A stretch of 64,000 bases of DNA from Dyella flagellata (GTDB lineage: Bacteria; Pseudomonadota; Gammaproteobacteria; Xanthomonadales; Rhodanobacteraceae). The stretch is taken from the NCBI RefSeq assembly GCF_030160275.1, contig NZ_BSOA01000031.1, positions 1-64,000 on the forward strand, given 5' to 3'. Of the stretch, positions 47,329 to 57,040 are shown one piece after another (position 1 is the first letter of the stretch; every line of letters starts with the position of its first letter). Below the pieces are notes generated by a model. The model did not search any database. It was not told where the DNA came from and saw nothing but the letters and a program-made list of their open reading frames with translations. The translations under genes and the position numbers were made by a program.

Positions 47329-48224
47329 GCGCAAACCCGGCTTTGCCGAGAAAACCCCAGCGTCCATTTCAGATTGACGCCCAGCGTGCCGAGCACGATC
47401 AGAGCCAGGCCCATCATCTGCACCGGGGCCAATCGATGGCCATACAGCAGGTAATCGAGCAGCAGCGTCACCAACGGATACACGAAGGCCATGACCGCGA
47501 TGGTCACCACCGGCAGACGAGGATAGGACGAGTAGAACAGCACGTATACGATGCCGCTGTGAATGACTCCCAGCCCCACTAGCCACAGCCAATGCGTGCC
47601 CCAGTGCAACGCGGCAGCGCTGGAAAACCACCCCAGCATCAAGACACCGACCCAGCACTGGATCATCACCAGCGCAAACGGACGCTGCTTGCCGACCTTG
47701 CGTGACATCAACAGCGATGCACCGCACAGCAGCGCCGCCAGAAAGGTAAGACCGATGCCAATCAGATAGGAAGAGTCGGCGCTGTGCCACATTCGCAACG
47801 GATCAGCTGAACAGGCTACGCCGACAAAGCCGAGCAAGGTCCACATCAGATCTACCGGCCGGGTGCGTTCCCCTTGCACCAACGCCGCGAGTATCAGCAT
47901 CACGAACGGAAAGAAGTGATACACCATCGTCGCCACGCCGATCGATGAGCGCGCCATGCCGGCAAACAGGCATACCCAGTTCAAGACAAGCAATCCGCCG
48001 CTAAGGATGGCGCCGCGGATCAGTACCCGGTCCTGCAGCACCCCGCGCAAATGACCTCGCGCCAGCCCCCATGCGAGCAAAAAGAGCCCGCCGAACAGGC
48101 AACGGTAGAACACGGCGGTGACCGCGTCCTGGCCGCTTTCATGGACGAAGACGCCGACCGAGCCGATCAGCAATTCGGCGAGCAGGAGCCGGGCCAGTGC
48201 TGTGCGATGGTTCTGTTCGAGCAT
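47325..48224 (-). CDS. EamA-family (DMT) transporter
   Basis: The 299-aa protein has ten predicted membrane helices in two EamA halves (about 10-130 and 155-285). A metabolite or amino-acid exporter is likely, with unknown substrate. The ATG at 48224 gives MLEQNHRTALARLLLAELL, placing the first helix correctly; the longer frame to 48341 runs into the regulator's control region. It is divergent from the MocR regulator, a common pairing in which the regulator controls the transporter. The stop codon is in REP copy 7. Confidence 0.88.
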   Translation of the reverse strand: MLEQNHRTALARLLLAELLIGSVGVFVHESGQDAVTAVFYRCLFGGLFLLAWGLARGHLRGVLQDRVLIRGAILSGGLLVLNWVCLFAGMARSSIGVATMVYHFFPFVMLILAALVQGERTRPVDLMWTLLGFVGVACSADPLRMWHSADSSYLIGIGLTFLAALLCGASLLMSRKVGKQRPFALVMIQCWVGVLMLGWFSSAAALHWGTHWLWLVGLGVIHSGIVYVLFYSSYPRLPVVTIAVMAFVYPLVTLLLDYLLYGHRLAPVQMMGLALIVLGTLGVNLKWTLGFSRQSRVCA

Positions 48225-48280
48225 GGGCCCTCTGCCGCGTGTGGGGATTTGCACCCTGCGGCATAAACGTAGACCATGTG

Positions 48281-48330
48281 ATTTGACCGATACAGATTCA
48301 GATAAGATCCATTTCGACCAGTACAGTTCG
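48281..48330. promoter_or_regulatory. Direct repeat between EamA and MocR genes, probable operator
   Basis: ATTTGACCGATACAGATTC (48281-48299) and ATTTCGACCAGTACAGTTC (48311-48329) share GACC-N2-TACAG; the conserved cores are 31 bp apart. MocR-type regulators such as PdxR and TauR typically bind direct repeats. The repeat lies just before the regulator's start and 57 bases from the transporter's start. Confidence 0.6.
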
Positions 48331-48333
48331 GGC

Positions 48334-49737
48334 ATGCCCATGCTGCTTTACCAGCAACTCGCCAGCCAGCTGCGTACGCAGATCGCGCAAGGCAGCCTGC
48401 GCGCAGGCGAGCGCATGCCTTCCATTCGGCAGCTGGCGCACAGCCACGGGGTGAGCATCGCCACCGCCGTGCAGGCCTGCCTGCAGCTGGAACGCGAAGG
48501 CCTGACCCAGGCGCGGCCACGTTCAGGCTATTTCGTCCGTGCCATCACGCCGCCAGTGCCCGCGGTGCGGCCCTCGCGCAGGCGCACACCGGGCACGGTC
48601 AGCAACCCCATGCTGCAGGACGTACTGGACATGCTCGCGCGTAGCGATCTATTGCCCCTGCATAGCGCCACGCCATCGCCCACTCTGCTCCCGCAATCGG
48701 CCCTGACCGCTTCGCTATCCCGTTGCCTGCGGCGCATGCCTAGCGCCGCGTTGGATTACGCACCGCCGCAAGGCCATCTTGCCTTACGCAGGCTGATCGC
48801 CCAGCGCTACGCGCAGGTGGGGGTAACGGTTTCCCCCGATGAAATCATCATCACCGCCGGCGCCATGGAGGCGATCAGCCTTGCGTTGCGCACTCTCACC
48901 CAGCCGGGCGACGTGGTGCTGGTGGAATCCCCCACCTATCACGGCATCCTGCAGGCCGTAGCCGATTTGAAGCTCAAGGTCCTGGAAGTACCGAACCTGC
49001 CCGATCGCGGCATCGATGTGGCGCGACTGGAACTGCTGCTGCGGCAGCACCAGGTGCGTGCAGCCGTGCTGGTGCCCAACTTCAACAATCCGCTCGGCAG
49101 CGTGACCCCTGACCAAGCCAAGCAAGCACTGCTCAAGAGCTGCGCGCGCCACAAGACGATCGTTATCGAAGACGATATCTACGGCGAACTGGCCTGGTCC
49201 GGGCAACGTCCGTCGCCGCTAAGGCGCTGGGATCGGCACGGCAGCGTGATCACCTGCGGCTCCTATTCCAAGATCCTCGCACCCGGTTTGCGGGTCGGCT
49301 GGCTGGTGGGTAGCGACTGGACGGACGCCTTGTTGCGCACGAAGTATTTCTCCACCGTGGGCAGCGCCAGCCTGCCGCAATTGGCCCTGGCCGAATATCT
49401 TGAGCGCCACGATCTGCAACGCCATCTACGCCAGCTCTGTCGTGCCCTGGCCGACAATGCACAACGCATGCACGAGGCGATTGCGCGTCATTGGCCGTCA
49501 TCCACGCGCGCATGCACGCCGCAGGGCGGACTGTCGTTGTGGCTGCAATTGCCTGGGATGAATGCAAAGACGCTATTCGATGCAGCATTGCGCGAAGGCA
49601 TCGGCACTTCGCCGGGCATGCTGTTTTCCAGCCGTGGCGAATATGCCGATTGCCTGCGCCTGAGTTGCGGCCTGCCTTGGAGCGAGGCGCTGGATCGCGC
49701 GCTGCGTCGATTGGGACAGCTGGCAGACCGCGCGTAG
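48334..49737 (+). CDS. MocR-type regulator (GntR HTH plus aminotransferase fold)
   Basis: The 467-aa protein has an N-terminal GntR winged helix (about 1-75, YQQLASQLRTQIAQGSL, LEREGLTQARPRSGYFV) and a PLP-dependent class I aminotransferase-like domain (about 100-460). The PLP lysine is in CGSYSKILAPGLRVGW, and NFNNPLG and EDDIYGELAW are conserved. It is close in style to E. coli YjiR. The ATG at 48334 fits YjiR-like starts but has no clear ribosome site; a TTG at 48283 in the same frame would put the operator repeat inside the coding region. Confidence 0.88.
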   Translation: MPMLLYQQLASQLRTQIAQGSLRAGERMPSIRQLAHSHGVSIATAVQACLQLEREGLTQARPRSGYFVRAITPPVPAVRPSRRRTPGTVSNPMLQDVLDMLARSDLLPLHSATPSPTLLPQSALTASLSRCLRRMPSAALDYAPPQGHLALRRLIAQRYAQVGVTVSPDEIIITAGAMEAISLALRTLTQPGDVVLVESPTYHGILQAVADLKLKVLEVPNLPDRGIDVARLELLLRQHQVRAAVLVPNFNNPLGSVTPDQAKQALLKSCARHKTIVIEDDIYGELAWSGQRPSPLRRWDRHGSVITCGSYSKILAPGLRVGWLVGSDWTDALLRTKYFSTVGSASLPQLALAEYLERHDLQRHLRQLCRALADNAQRMHEAIARHWPSSTRACTPQGGLSLWLQLPGMNAKTLFDAALREGIGTSPGMLFSSRGEYADCLRLSCGLPWSEALDRALRRLGQLADRA

Positions 49738-49773
49738 CGTCGCAAACCAGCCCATTTCCCTGAAGGTGGATGT

Positions 49774-49790
49774 TCTCCCTGGAAGGGAGA
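49774..49790 (+). terminator. Short hairpin after the MocR gene
   Basis: The 7-bp stem TCTCCCT/AGGGAGA has a 3-base loop, about 36 bases after the MocR stop and before the RidA gene. It is weak and lacks a T-tract. Confidence 0.35.
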
Positions 49791-49830
49791 TGGAGTAGGT
49801 TTCACGCACCCACCCACCAGAGGACTCACC

Positions 49831-50319
49831 ATGCAGAAGATGGCTTTGGTTGCATTGCTGCTCGTGGCACCCGCCTTCGCCCACGCGCAAGACGTGACCC
49901 GCTACAAGCTACCGAACAGCAATTTCCCCATCTCCGCCGCGGTGGAAGTGCCTGCCGGCAAATCGATGGTCTTCCTCAGCGGCACGGTGCCGCCGGTGGT
50001 CGACCCCAAGGCGGCGAAGGATTCCATGGCGGCTTACGGCGATACCAAGACCCAGACCATCGGCGTGCTCACCGCCATTCAAAAGCAGTTGCAGGCCATG
50101 CACTTGGGGATGGGTGACATCGTGAAGATGCAGGCGTTCCTGGTGGGTGACGAGGCGCACGGCGGGCGCATGGATTTTGCCGGTTTCATGGCCGGCTACA
50201 CGCAATTCTTCGGTACCAAGGAACAGCCCAAGCTGCCCGCGCGTTCGGCATTCCAGGTCGCGGGGCTGGCCAATCCCGGATTCCGGGTGGAGATCGAGGT
50301 GATCGCTGTGCGACCTTGA
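49831..50319 (+). CDS. RidA-family protein with signal peptide
   Basis: The 162-aa protein starts with a Sec signal peptide (MQKMALVALLLVAPAFAHAQ), then a RidA/YjgF fold. The conserved substrate-binding Arg is in PARSAFQVAGLANPGFRVEIEVIA. Cytosolic RidA hydrolyses reactive enamine/imine intermediates from PLP enzymes; this exported form must have a different physiological role. The ATG at 49831 follows AGAGGACTCACC. Confidence 0.88.
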   Translation: MQKMALVALLLVAPAFAHAQDVTRYKLPNSNFPISAAVEVPAGKSMVFLSGTVPPVVDPKAAKDSMAAYGDTKTQTIGVLTAIQKQLQAMHLGMGDIVKMQAFLVGDEAHGGRMDFAGFMAGYTQFFGTKEQPKLPARSAFQVAGLANPGFRVEIEVIAVRP

Positions 50320-50446
50320 GTATGCTTCAGCCCTCGACCGCTGGTGGAGGGCTAAAGCGAGGCCTGCCCTTATTCCTCATCGTCGCATTCACCCGCACGC
50401 TTTCGCACTAATCTAGCCCTATGCGTTTGCGTTGACGGAAAGCATC

Positions 50447-51877
50447 ATGAGGCTCTATCCCCTGTTCGCCGATCTGACCGGGCTGCCCGTCCTCGTGGTG
50501 GGCGGCGGCCACGTCGCCGAGCGCAAGATCGACATGCTGCTTGCCTCGGGTGCAAGCGTTCTTGTCGGCGCGCCGTCGCTTACGCCGGCCCTGGCGCAAC
50601 TGGCTGAACAGGGGAAGGTCGAACACTACGCCGGCACTTTCCAGCCAACGTGGCTGGACCATGTTTGGCTGGTCATCGCCGCCACCGATGATCGGGCGCT
50701 CAATGCCCAGGTTGCGGCAAGCGCAAGCGAACGGCGCATCTTTGCGAACGTGGTGGACGATCCTGCCCTATCGCGCTTCCAGGTGCCGGCTGTGGTGGAC
50801 CGCGCACCGCTGACGGTGGCCGTTTCCACCGGCGGCGCAGCTCCCGTCATCGCCAGGCGCGTACGCGAAGCGCTGGAAACGCAGCTCGAACACGCCTTGG
50901 GTCCGCTTACCGCGCTCGCCCAAAAGCACCGCGCACGCATCATGCAACGCTGGCCGGACCTGGCGGAACGTCGTGCGTTCTACGATTGGCTGCATGACGG
51001 GCCGGTGATGGCATTGCTGCGCAATGCCCGCCCCGATGACGCCGAACGGGAACTGCTTGAGGCATTGAACGCAACGGCATCCGCTGCGCCCAAAGGCTCG
51101 GTGCAGCTGGTCGGCGCCGGCCCCGGCGATCCTGGGCTGCTCACGTTGCGCGCATTACGCGCGCTCAATCAGGCCGACGTAATCCTGCACGATTCGCTGG
51201 TCAGCGTGGACGTGCTTGCGTTGGCCCGCCGCGATGCCGAGCGCATCGACGTCGGCAAACGCTGCGGTGGACGTCATACGCAACAAGAACAGATCCATCA
51301 GTTACTGCTCGACCAGACGCAACTCGGACGTCGCGTAGTGCGGCTGAAAGGTGGCGACCCGTTCGTGTTCGGGCGCGGCGGCGAAGAAATGGAGTTCCTG
51401 CGCCAGCACGGCATTGCTTGCGAAATCGTGCCCGGCGTTACCGCCGCCGTGGCCTGCGCCGCCTATGCGGGGATTCCGCTCACGCATCGCGAGCATGCGC
51501 GCTCGGTGCATCTGCTTACCGGGCACGGCAAGGAATCACTGGAGGCGATGGACTGGCCGGCATTGGCGCAAGATCATCAGACCCTGGCCATCTACATGGG
51601 CGTGGCTCGGCTGGAGGAATTCACGCAGCGCTTGCTGGAACACGGCCGGCGTCCGGATACACCGTTTGTCATCGTCGAGAATGGAACGCTGCCGCAGCAG
51701 CGGGTACTCGGCGGCGCGCTGCACGAATTGCCAACACTGGCGAAAGAGCATGCCATTCATCCGCCGGCATTGCTGATCATTGGCGAGGTGGCGGCATTGG
51801 CGCGCGACCATGCTTGGTTTGGCATTCAGAATGACGCCCACCGAACACTCAAGCTAGGGGACTCCACCCATGACTGA
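50447..51877 (+). CDS. cysG: Siroheme synthase CysG
   Basis: The 476-aa multifunctional enzyme makes siroheme from uroporphyrinogen III: an N-terminal dehydrogenase/ferrochelatase part (1-150, with [11 protein letters not shown] at about 16-26) and a C-terminal SUMT methyltransferase (about 215-460, with [31 protein letters not shown] and VPGVTAA). The ATG at 50447 follows ACGGAAAG; a TTG at 50432 is less likely. Its product is the cofactor for NirB at 57041-59605. The HemD-like gene starts within its last 8 bases. Confidence 0.95.
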   Translation: MRLYPLFADLTGLPVLVVGGGHVAERKIDMLLASGASVLVGAPSLTPALAQLAEQGKVEHYAGTFQPTWLDHVWLVIAATDDRALNAQVAASASERRIFANVVDDPALSRFQVPAVVDRAPLTVAVSTGGAAPVIARRVREALETQLEHALGPLTALAQKHRARIMQRWPDLAERRAFYDWLHDGPVMALLRNARPDDAERELLEALNATASAAPKGSVQLVGAGPGDPGLLTLRALRALNQADVILHDSLVSVDVLALARRDAERIDVGKRCGGRHTQQEQIHQLLLDQTQLGRRVVRLKGGDPFVFGRGGEEMEFLRQHGIACEIVPGVTAAVACAAYAGIPLTHREHARSVHLLTGHGKESLEAMDWPALAQDHQTLAIYMGVARLEEFTQRLLEHGRRPDTPFVIVENGTLPQQRVLGGALHELPTLAKEHAIHPPALLIIGEVAALARDHAWFGIQNDAHRTLKLGDSTHD

Positions 51878-52700
51878 CATCGACTCGGAACGTCCCCTGC
51901 AAAACCGCCACATCGCGGTTCCCGAATCGCGCGAGCTGGACTTGTTCGCTTCGTTGCTGGAACGCCGTGGCGCCTCGGTGCTGCGCTGTCCGCTGGTGGA
52001 TATCCGCGATGCGCCCAACCCGGCGCCCATTCTCGAGTGGCTACACAGGTTCTGCGTGGGCGGCTGCGACGACTTGCTGCTGTTCACCGGCGAAGGCGTA
52101 CGCCGCCTGTTGAGCCTGATCGAACACCAGGCTCCCGAACTGCGCGAGCCTTTCGTGAAGCAGCTCGCCGCCGTTCGTATTATCGCGCGCGGCCCCAAAC
52201 CTGGCCGCGTGTTGCGCGAGCTTGGCCTGAAACCCAGCTTGTTCGCAGACCCGGCCACCACGCCCGGCATGATCGCGCTGCTGCAAACGCTCGATCTCAA
52301 AGGACGCCGCGTGGGCGTGCAGCTCTATGGCAGTGAACCGAACGCACCGATGATGGATTTTCTCGCGGCCGCTGGTGCGCAAGCCTTGCCGGTATGGCCC
52401 TACGTCTATGCCGATGCGGCGGCGGATACTGAGGTGCTGCAGCTCATCGAAGCCATGCAAAAGGGCGGCATCGATGCAATTGCTTTCACCAGCCTGCAGC
52501 AGGTGGAACGATTGTTCCGCCTGATCGACGGGAAGCAGCTGAAAGAGGCCCTGGCGCGCACGCTGGTTGCGGCTATCGGCCCGGTCGTGGCGAATGCGCT
52601 GCGCACGCATGGCGTGCAAGCGCAGGTGGTGCCGGAGGAGAGCTACTATCTCAAACCGCTGACACAGGCACTGATAGAGCGGCTGAGTTCTGCCATGTAG
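51870..52700 (+). CDS. Uroporphyrinogen-III synthase-like protein
   Basis: The 276-aa protein matches the HemD fold, two alternating domains linked at about 45 and 165. The usual gene partner is nitrate assimilation (cysG-hemD-like), where it could supply uroporphyrinogen III for siroheme. It overlaps cysG by 8 bases (ATGACTGA). A housekeeping hemD is presumably elsewhere, so this may be a paralogue or regulator. The stop codon is the TAG of REP copy 8. Confidence 0.82.
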   Translation: MTDIDSERPLQNRHIAVPESRELDLFASLLERRGASVLRCPLVDIRDAPNPAPILEWLHRFCVGGCDDLLLFTGEGVRRLLSLIEHQAPELREPFVKQLAAVRIIARGPKPGRVLRELGLKPSLFADPATTPGMIALLQTLDLKGRRVGVQLYGSEPNAPMMDFLAAAGAQALPVWPYVYADAAADTEVLQLIEAMQKGGIDAIAFTSLQQVERLFRLIDGKQLKEALARTLVAAIGPVVANALRTHGVQAQVVPEESYYLKPLTQALIERLSSAM

Positions 52701-52770
52701 GCTGGGATGACAATCCCAGCATCACCTGCGCCGAATGCATGGCAATGCTGGGATTATCATCCCGGCCTAC
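52697..52770. repeat. GTAG REP pair, copy 8
   Basis: GTAGGCTGGGATGACAATCC at the left and GCTGGGATTATCATCCCGGC then CTAC at the right. The left TAG (52698-52700) is the stop of the HemD-like gene and the right TAG (minus strand, 52767-52769) is the stop of nasA, so it separates the two convergent nitrate units exactly. Confidence 0.92.
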
Positions 52771-55460
52771 GCATTGGCCTCCGCCCGCACCTCCGCGATC
52801 AACTGCCGCAGCTCCGGCACGCAGGAACCGCAATTACCACCCGCGCGCAAGCATGACGTAACCTGCGCCGGTGTTTCCAGCCCATGCTGGCGGATCGCAT
52901 CGCAGATCGTGTTGCGTCCTACGCCAAAGCAGGAGCACACCATCGGTCCGGTGGCGGCGCCGGGGCTGGCCGGCTCGCCCAACAGCAATGCCATGCGATC
53001 CGTGTCCTGCAAGCGTTCCTGCATGAACAGGCTGGCCAGCCAATGCCTGGCCGGCAAGTCCGGCCGCGAGGAAAGGAACAGACAGGATTCGATCCGGTCG
53101 TCGATCAGATGCGCCGCGCGATAGACACCGGTGCTGCGGTCCTCGTATTCCAGCCAATCGGCATCCGGGTCCGTGACACCTAGCCATGCGCTGGCCCATG
53201 TACCGCATTCGGACGGCCGCTCGCGGTGCGCGATCTCGTAGCGGCGAAAACGATCGCCCTGGATGCTCGTCCAATAGCTCAAGCCATCCGGCCCCAACAG
53301 GCGGCGGCTGAGGGCGAAGCCATACCAGCGCACCGGGAACGGTTCCACCCGCACCGGCGTGTGCTTGAACTCCGGCTCACCGGAAACCGGGTCGACCACC
53401 GGGTTGACCACGCCGCCCACTCGCGCGTCGGAGGCGAACTGGTCGTTCCAGTGGATCGGCACGAACACGTTGCCGGCCAGGACACCACCGCCATGCTTCA
53501 CGCGCGCCACCATCGCGCCCCAGCGCGATTGCACGCGCGCCAGTTCGCCTTCGCGTACCCCGCAGCGCAAGGCATCATGCGGATGCATGTCCACGAAGGG
53601 TTCCGGGCTATGCCCGCTAAGCCGCGGCGCCTTGCCGGTGCGCGTCATGGTGTGCCATTGGTCGCGCACGCGGCCGGTGTTTAGCACCAGGGGGTATTCG
53701 CGATCAGCGGCATTCAACGGCAAGCGTGCCGCTGTCGCAATGAAGCGCGCACGGCCATCGGCGTGGGAGAACCGGCCGTCTGCAAACAAGCGCGCCTCGC
53801 CTTTTGCATCGATCGCGACCGGCCATTGCACCGGTTGCAGCCGGTCGTAAGCGTGACGGTCCAGCTTGGCCAGCGCTTCGAGATTGAGCAGGCGGCGTGT
53901 GTCCGGATGCGATTCATGATTGCAGCAAGCGGTAAGTCGCGCATGCTCGGCGAATACTTCGTGCACGTCTTCGAACTGAAACCCTTGCGCAAAGCCCAGG
54001 CGTTGCGCCACGTCGCACACTATGCGCCAGTCCGCCCGCGCTTCGCCCGGCGCCGGCAAAAACGCGCGCTGGCGCGAAATGCGCCGCTCGGAGTTGGTGA
54101 CAGTACCGTTTTTCTCGCCCCAACCGAGTGCCGGCAGCAGCACATGCGCGAAAGCGTTGGTATCGGTCTGCGCGACGATGTCCGAACTCACCACCCACTC
54201 GCATCGCGCCAGCGCCTGTTTCACGCGATCGGCATCCGGCAGGCTCACCACCGGATTGGTCGCCATGATCCACAGCGCCTTGATCCTGCCCGCAGCGACG
54301 GCCTCGAACAAGTCGACCGCTTTCAAGCCCTGTCGCTCGGCCATACGTGGCGACTGCCAGAACGACTGCACGAGCTGGCGATGCGCGGGATTTTCCAGCT
54401 CCAGGTGCGCCGCCAGCATGTTCGCCAGGCCGCCGACTTCGCGCCCGCCCATGGCATTGGGCTGGCCGGTAAGCGAAAACGGCCCCATGCCCGGCTTGCC
54501 GATACGCCCGGTAAGCAGGTGGCAGTTGATGATGCTATTGACCTTGTCGGTGCCGCTGGACGATTGGTTCACCCCTTGCGAGAACAGCGTCACCGTACGC
54601 TCGCAGCGGGCAAACCAGCGATAGAAGTTCAACAGATCCGCCAGCTGCACACCACAGATCCGCGCCACCTCCGCCGGATCGCCAGCGTCCGCCTGCGCCG
54701 CTGCCAAAGCTTGGGCAAACCCTGCGGTGTGCGCTTCCACAAATCGCGCATCCATCGCACCATGCTGGAACAGAAACGCCATCAGGCCATTGAACAGCCA
54801 CACGTCGGTGCCCGGCTTCACCGGCAGATGCAGGTCGGCCGATTCGCAAGTGGCTGTATGGCGCGGATCGATCACCACCAGGCGCGGCGGACGGCTGCCT
54901 TCCTTCGCCTTGGCGATGCGCTGATACACGATGGGGTGGCACCACGCCGTGTTGGAACCGACCAGCACAATCAGCTCGGCCAGCTCCAGGTCTTCGTAGC
55001 AGCCCGGTACCACGTCTTCGCCGAACGCCCGCTTGTGGCCCGCCACGGCGGAGGACATGCACAGGCGCGAATTGGTGTCGATGTTGGCCGTACCCAGATA
55101 GCCCTTGGCCAGCTTGTTGACGACGTAGTAGTCCTCGGTGAGCAGCTGACCGGACACGTAGAACGCTACCGCGTCCGGACCATGCCGCTCGATGACGCGT
55201 TGAAAACCTGCTGCGACGCGATCGAGCGCTTCGTCCCAGCCGGCACTCTGCAGCGTGCCGTCGGGGGAGCGCAACATGGGATGCAGCAGGCGTCCGTGCA
55301 AATCGACGGTTTCTCCCAGCGCCGAACCCTTCACGCACAGGCGGCCGTGGTTGGCCTGGTGCTGTGGGTCGCCTTCCACATGCACGCTGCCGTCGGCATT
55401 CGCACGTGCCAGCACGCCACAGCCCACTCCGCAATAAGGACAGGTGGTAGCCACCGTCAC
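52767..55460 (-). CDS. nasA: Assimilatory nitrate reductase catalytic subunit
   Basis: The 897-aa molybdopterin enzyme reduces nitrate to nitrite in the cytoplasm. The N-terminal [4Fe-4S] site has C7, C10, C14 and C42 (CPYCGVGCG...LCVKG). Molybdopterin domains run to about 680, then a molydopterin-binding beta domain, and the C-terminus has a BFD-like [2Fe-2S] domain (VCSCFGVGR...CLRAGGNCGSC). The start is a GTG overlapping the preceding gene's TGA (GTGA) with GGAGG upstream; the frame open to 55922 is not coding. The stop codon is in REP copy 8. Confidence 0.94.
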   Translation of the reverse strand: MTVATTCPYCGVGCGVLARANADGSVHVEGDPQHQANHGRLCVKGSALGETVDLHGRLLHPMLRSPDGTLQSAGWDEALDRVAAGFQRVIERHGPDAVAFYVSGQLLTEDYYVVNKLAKGYLGTANIDTNSRLCMSSAVAGHKRAFGEDVVPGCYEDLELAELIVLVGSNTAWCHPIVYQRIAKAKEGSRPPRLVVIDPRHTATCESADLHLPVKPGTDVWLFNGLMAFLFQHGAMDARFVEAHTAGFAQALAAAQADAGDPAEVARICGVQLADLLNFYRWFARCERTVTLFSQGVNQSSSGTDKVNSIINCHLLTGRIGKPGMGPFSLTGQPNAMGGREVGGLANMLAAHLELENPAHRQLVQSFWQSPRMAERQGLKAVDLFEAVAAGRIKALWIMATNPVVSLPDADRVKQALARCEWVVSSDIVAQTDTNAFAHVLLPALGWGEKNGTVTNSERRISRQRAFLPAPGEARADWRIVCDVAQRLGFAQGFQFEDVHEVFAEHARLTACCNHESHPDTRRLLNLEALAKLDRHAYDRLQPVQWPVAIDAKGEARLFADGRFSHADGRARFIATAARLPLNAADREYPLVLNTGRVRDQWHTMTRTGKAPRLSGHSPEPFVDMHPHDALRCGVREGELARVQSRWGAMVARVKHGGGVLAGNVFVPIHWNDQFASDARVGGVVNPVVDPVSGEPEFKHTPVRVEPFPVRWYGFALSRRLLGPDGLSYWTSIQGDRFRRYEIAHRERPSECGTWASAWLGVTDPDADWLEYEDRSTGVYRAAHLIDDRIESCLFLSSRPDLPARHWLASLFMQERLQDTDRMALLLGEPASPGAATGPMVCSCFGVGRNTICDAIRQHGLETPAQVTSCLRAGGNCGSCVPELRQLIAEVRAEANA

Positions 55461-56689
55461 GCCGCAACCTCCGCCGGCTGGCAGTAGTGCTTGCCAAACA
55501 ACAAGCGGTTGCGAATCGGCGTAATGTCGGTGCCGTTCTGGATCAACTCGAAATACCAGCCGCCATCTTTTACATCGCCATACAGCACGGCGCCGATGAT
55601 CTGGTTGTCCTTCAGCACCAGCCGCTTGTAGATGCCGCGGCGCGGATCGCGCAGCACCAGATCTTCCGTGCCATCGCCGCCAATGAAATCGCCGGCCGAA
55701 TAAAGATCGATCCCGGTCACCTTCAGCTTGGTGGCGGTCCGGGTAAAGCGATAGCGACGATGGCCCAGGCGCGCCAGGTGCGAAGCGCACACCCGCGCCT
55801 GCTCCCACACCGGCGCCACCAGGCCGAAGGTGAGGCGGCGGTGCTGTACACATTCGCCCACCGCGTAGATGTGTGGATCGTAGGTCTGCAAGGTATCGTC
55901 GACCACGATGCCCCGGTCGCAATGCAAGCCGCAGGACTTCGCCAAGCCGATATCCGGCCGCACGCCCACCGCCATCACCACCAGGTCGGCATCGATACGG
56001 CTGCCATCGGCCAGTGCGATGCCCTCGACGCGTCCGTTGCCATATAGCTCGGTCGTCTGCGCATTCAGCAGCACCTTCAGGCCGCGTGCCTGCAAATTGT
56101 GCGAAAGCAAACGCGAAGCATCAGCGTTGAGCTGCTGCTCCATCAGCACGTCCAGGCGATGGAGCAGCGTCACCTGCATGCCTCGGCGCAAAAGACCATT
56201 CGCGGCCTCGATGCCGAGCAAACCTCCGCCGATGACGGCTGCATGCTTGTAGGTGCTGGTCGCTTGCAGCATCTGTTCGACATCGTCGATGCCGCGGAAG
56301 CCGATCACGCCCGGCAGTTCGCCGCCCGGCAGCGGTAGCATGAACGGTCGCGATCCGGTGGCGACCAGCAAGCGGTCGTACGTCACTTCCACGCCTTTGC
56401 GGGAACGCACTCTTCGATGGCGCCGGTCAATGGCGATCACCGGGTCGCCGGCGTGCAGCGTGATGCCATTGTCGGCATACCACTCAGGCGTATTGAGCAT
56501 GATCTCGTCGGTGTTCTTTTCACCGCTCAACAGCATCGAAAGCAGGATGCGGTTGTAGTTGCCATAAGGCTCCGCGCCAAACACCGTGATGTCGTACAGG
56601 CCGGGCGCAAGCTGCAGCAGCTCTTCCACCGTGCGCATGCCGGCCATGCCGTTGCCAATGACAACCAGCCTGGGCCGCGCTGCGCTCAT
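55457..56689 (-). CDS. nasB: NasB-like NAD(P)H/FAD reductase
   Basis: The 410-aa protein is homologous to the N-terminal half of NirB: FAD-binding GNGMAG (12-17), NAD-binding GGGLLGIEAANGL (about 156-168) and the second FAD motif with YAVGECVQHR. It lacks the BFD and siroheme domains, so it most likely passes NADH electrons to nasA. It overlaps nirD by 4 bases (ATGA) and nasA by 4 bases (GTGA), so the three are co-translated. Confidence 0.88.
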   Translation of the reverse strand: MSAARPRLVVIGNGMAGMRTVEELLQLAPGLYDITVFGAEPYGNYNRILLSMLLSGEKNTDEIMLNTPEWYADNGITLHAGDPVIAIDRRHRRVRSRKGVEVTYDRLLVATGSRPFMLPLPGGELPGVIGFRGIDDVEQMLQATSTYKHAAVIGGGLLGIEAANGLLRRGMQVTLLHRLDVLMEQQLNADASRLLSHNLQARGLKVLLNAQTTELYGNGRVEGIALADGSRIDADLVVMAVGVRPDIGLAKSCGLHCDRGIVVDDTLQTYDPHIYAVGECVQHRRLTFGLVAPVWEQARVCASHLARLGHRRYRFTRTATKLKVTGIDLYSAGDFIGGDGTEDLVLRDPRRGIYKRLVLKDNQIIGAVLYGDVKDGGWYFELIQNGTDITPIRNRLLFGKHYCQPAEVAA

Positions 56690-57036
56690 CGCTGGGGCTG
56701 CCCCAGCAGCACATGACCACCTTCCAACTTCACTTGCCAGGCTTGCACCGAATGCTCAGGTGCTTCCAGGCATTCGCCGGTGCGCAGGTCGAAGTGCTGT
56801 TTGTAGATCGGTGAGGCTACGACGACACGTTCGCCCACGCTACCGACCAGGCCACGCGAGAGCACGCAGGCGTTCGCATTCGGATCGAAATTGTCGATCG
56901 CATACAGTTGCTGCTCGCCAACCCGGAACACGGCTACTTGTTGATCATCTACCAGTGCACACACGCCGGTGTCGGGCACGATGTCCTCCAGCTCGCACAC
57001 GATCGTCCAGCCTGTGGCCGTCACCCTGTCTTCCAT
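56686..57036 (-). CDS. nirD: Nitrite reductase small subunit NirD
   Basis: The 116-aa Rieske-fold protein pairs with NirB. It lacks the Cys/His cluster ligands, as usual for NirD: where a Rieske protein has CxH the sequence is NACVLSRGL, with a single Cys. The start ATG lies 4 bases after the nirB stop, and its stop overlaps the nasB start. Confidence 0.92.
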   Translation of the reverse strand: MEDRVTATGWTIVCELEDIVPDTGVCALVDDQQVAVFRVGEQQLYAIDNFDPNANACVLSRGLVGSVGERVVVASPIYKQHFDLRTGECLEAPEHSVQAWQVKLEGGHVLLGQPQR

Positions 57037-57040
57037 CGCT

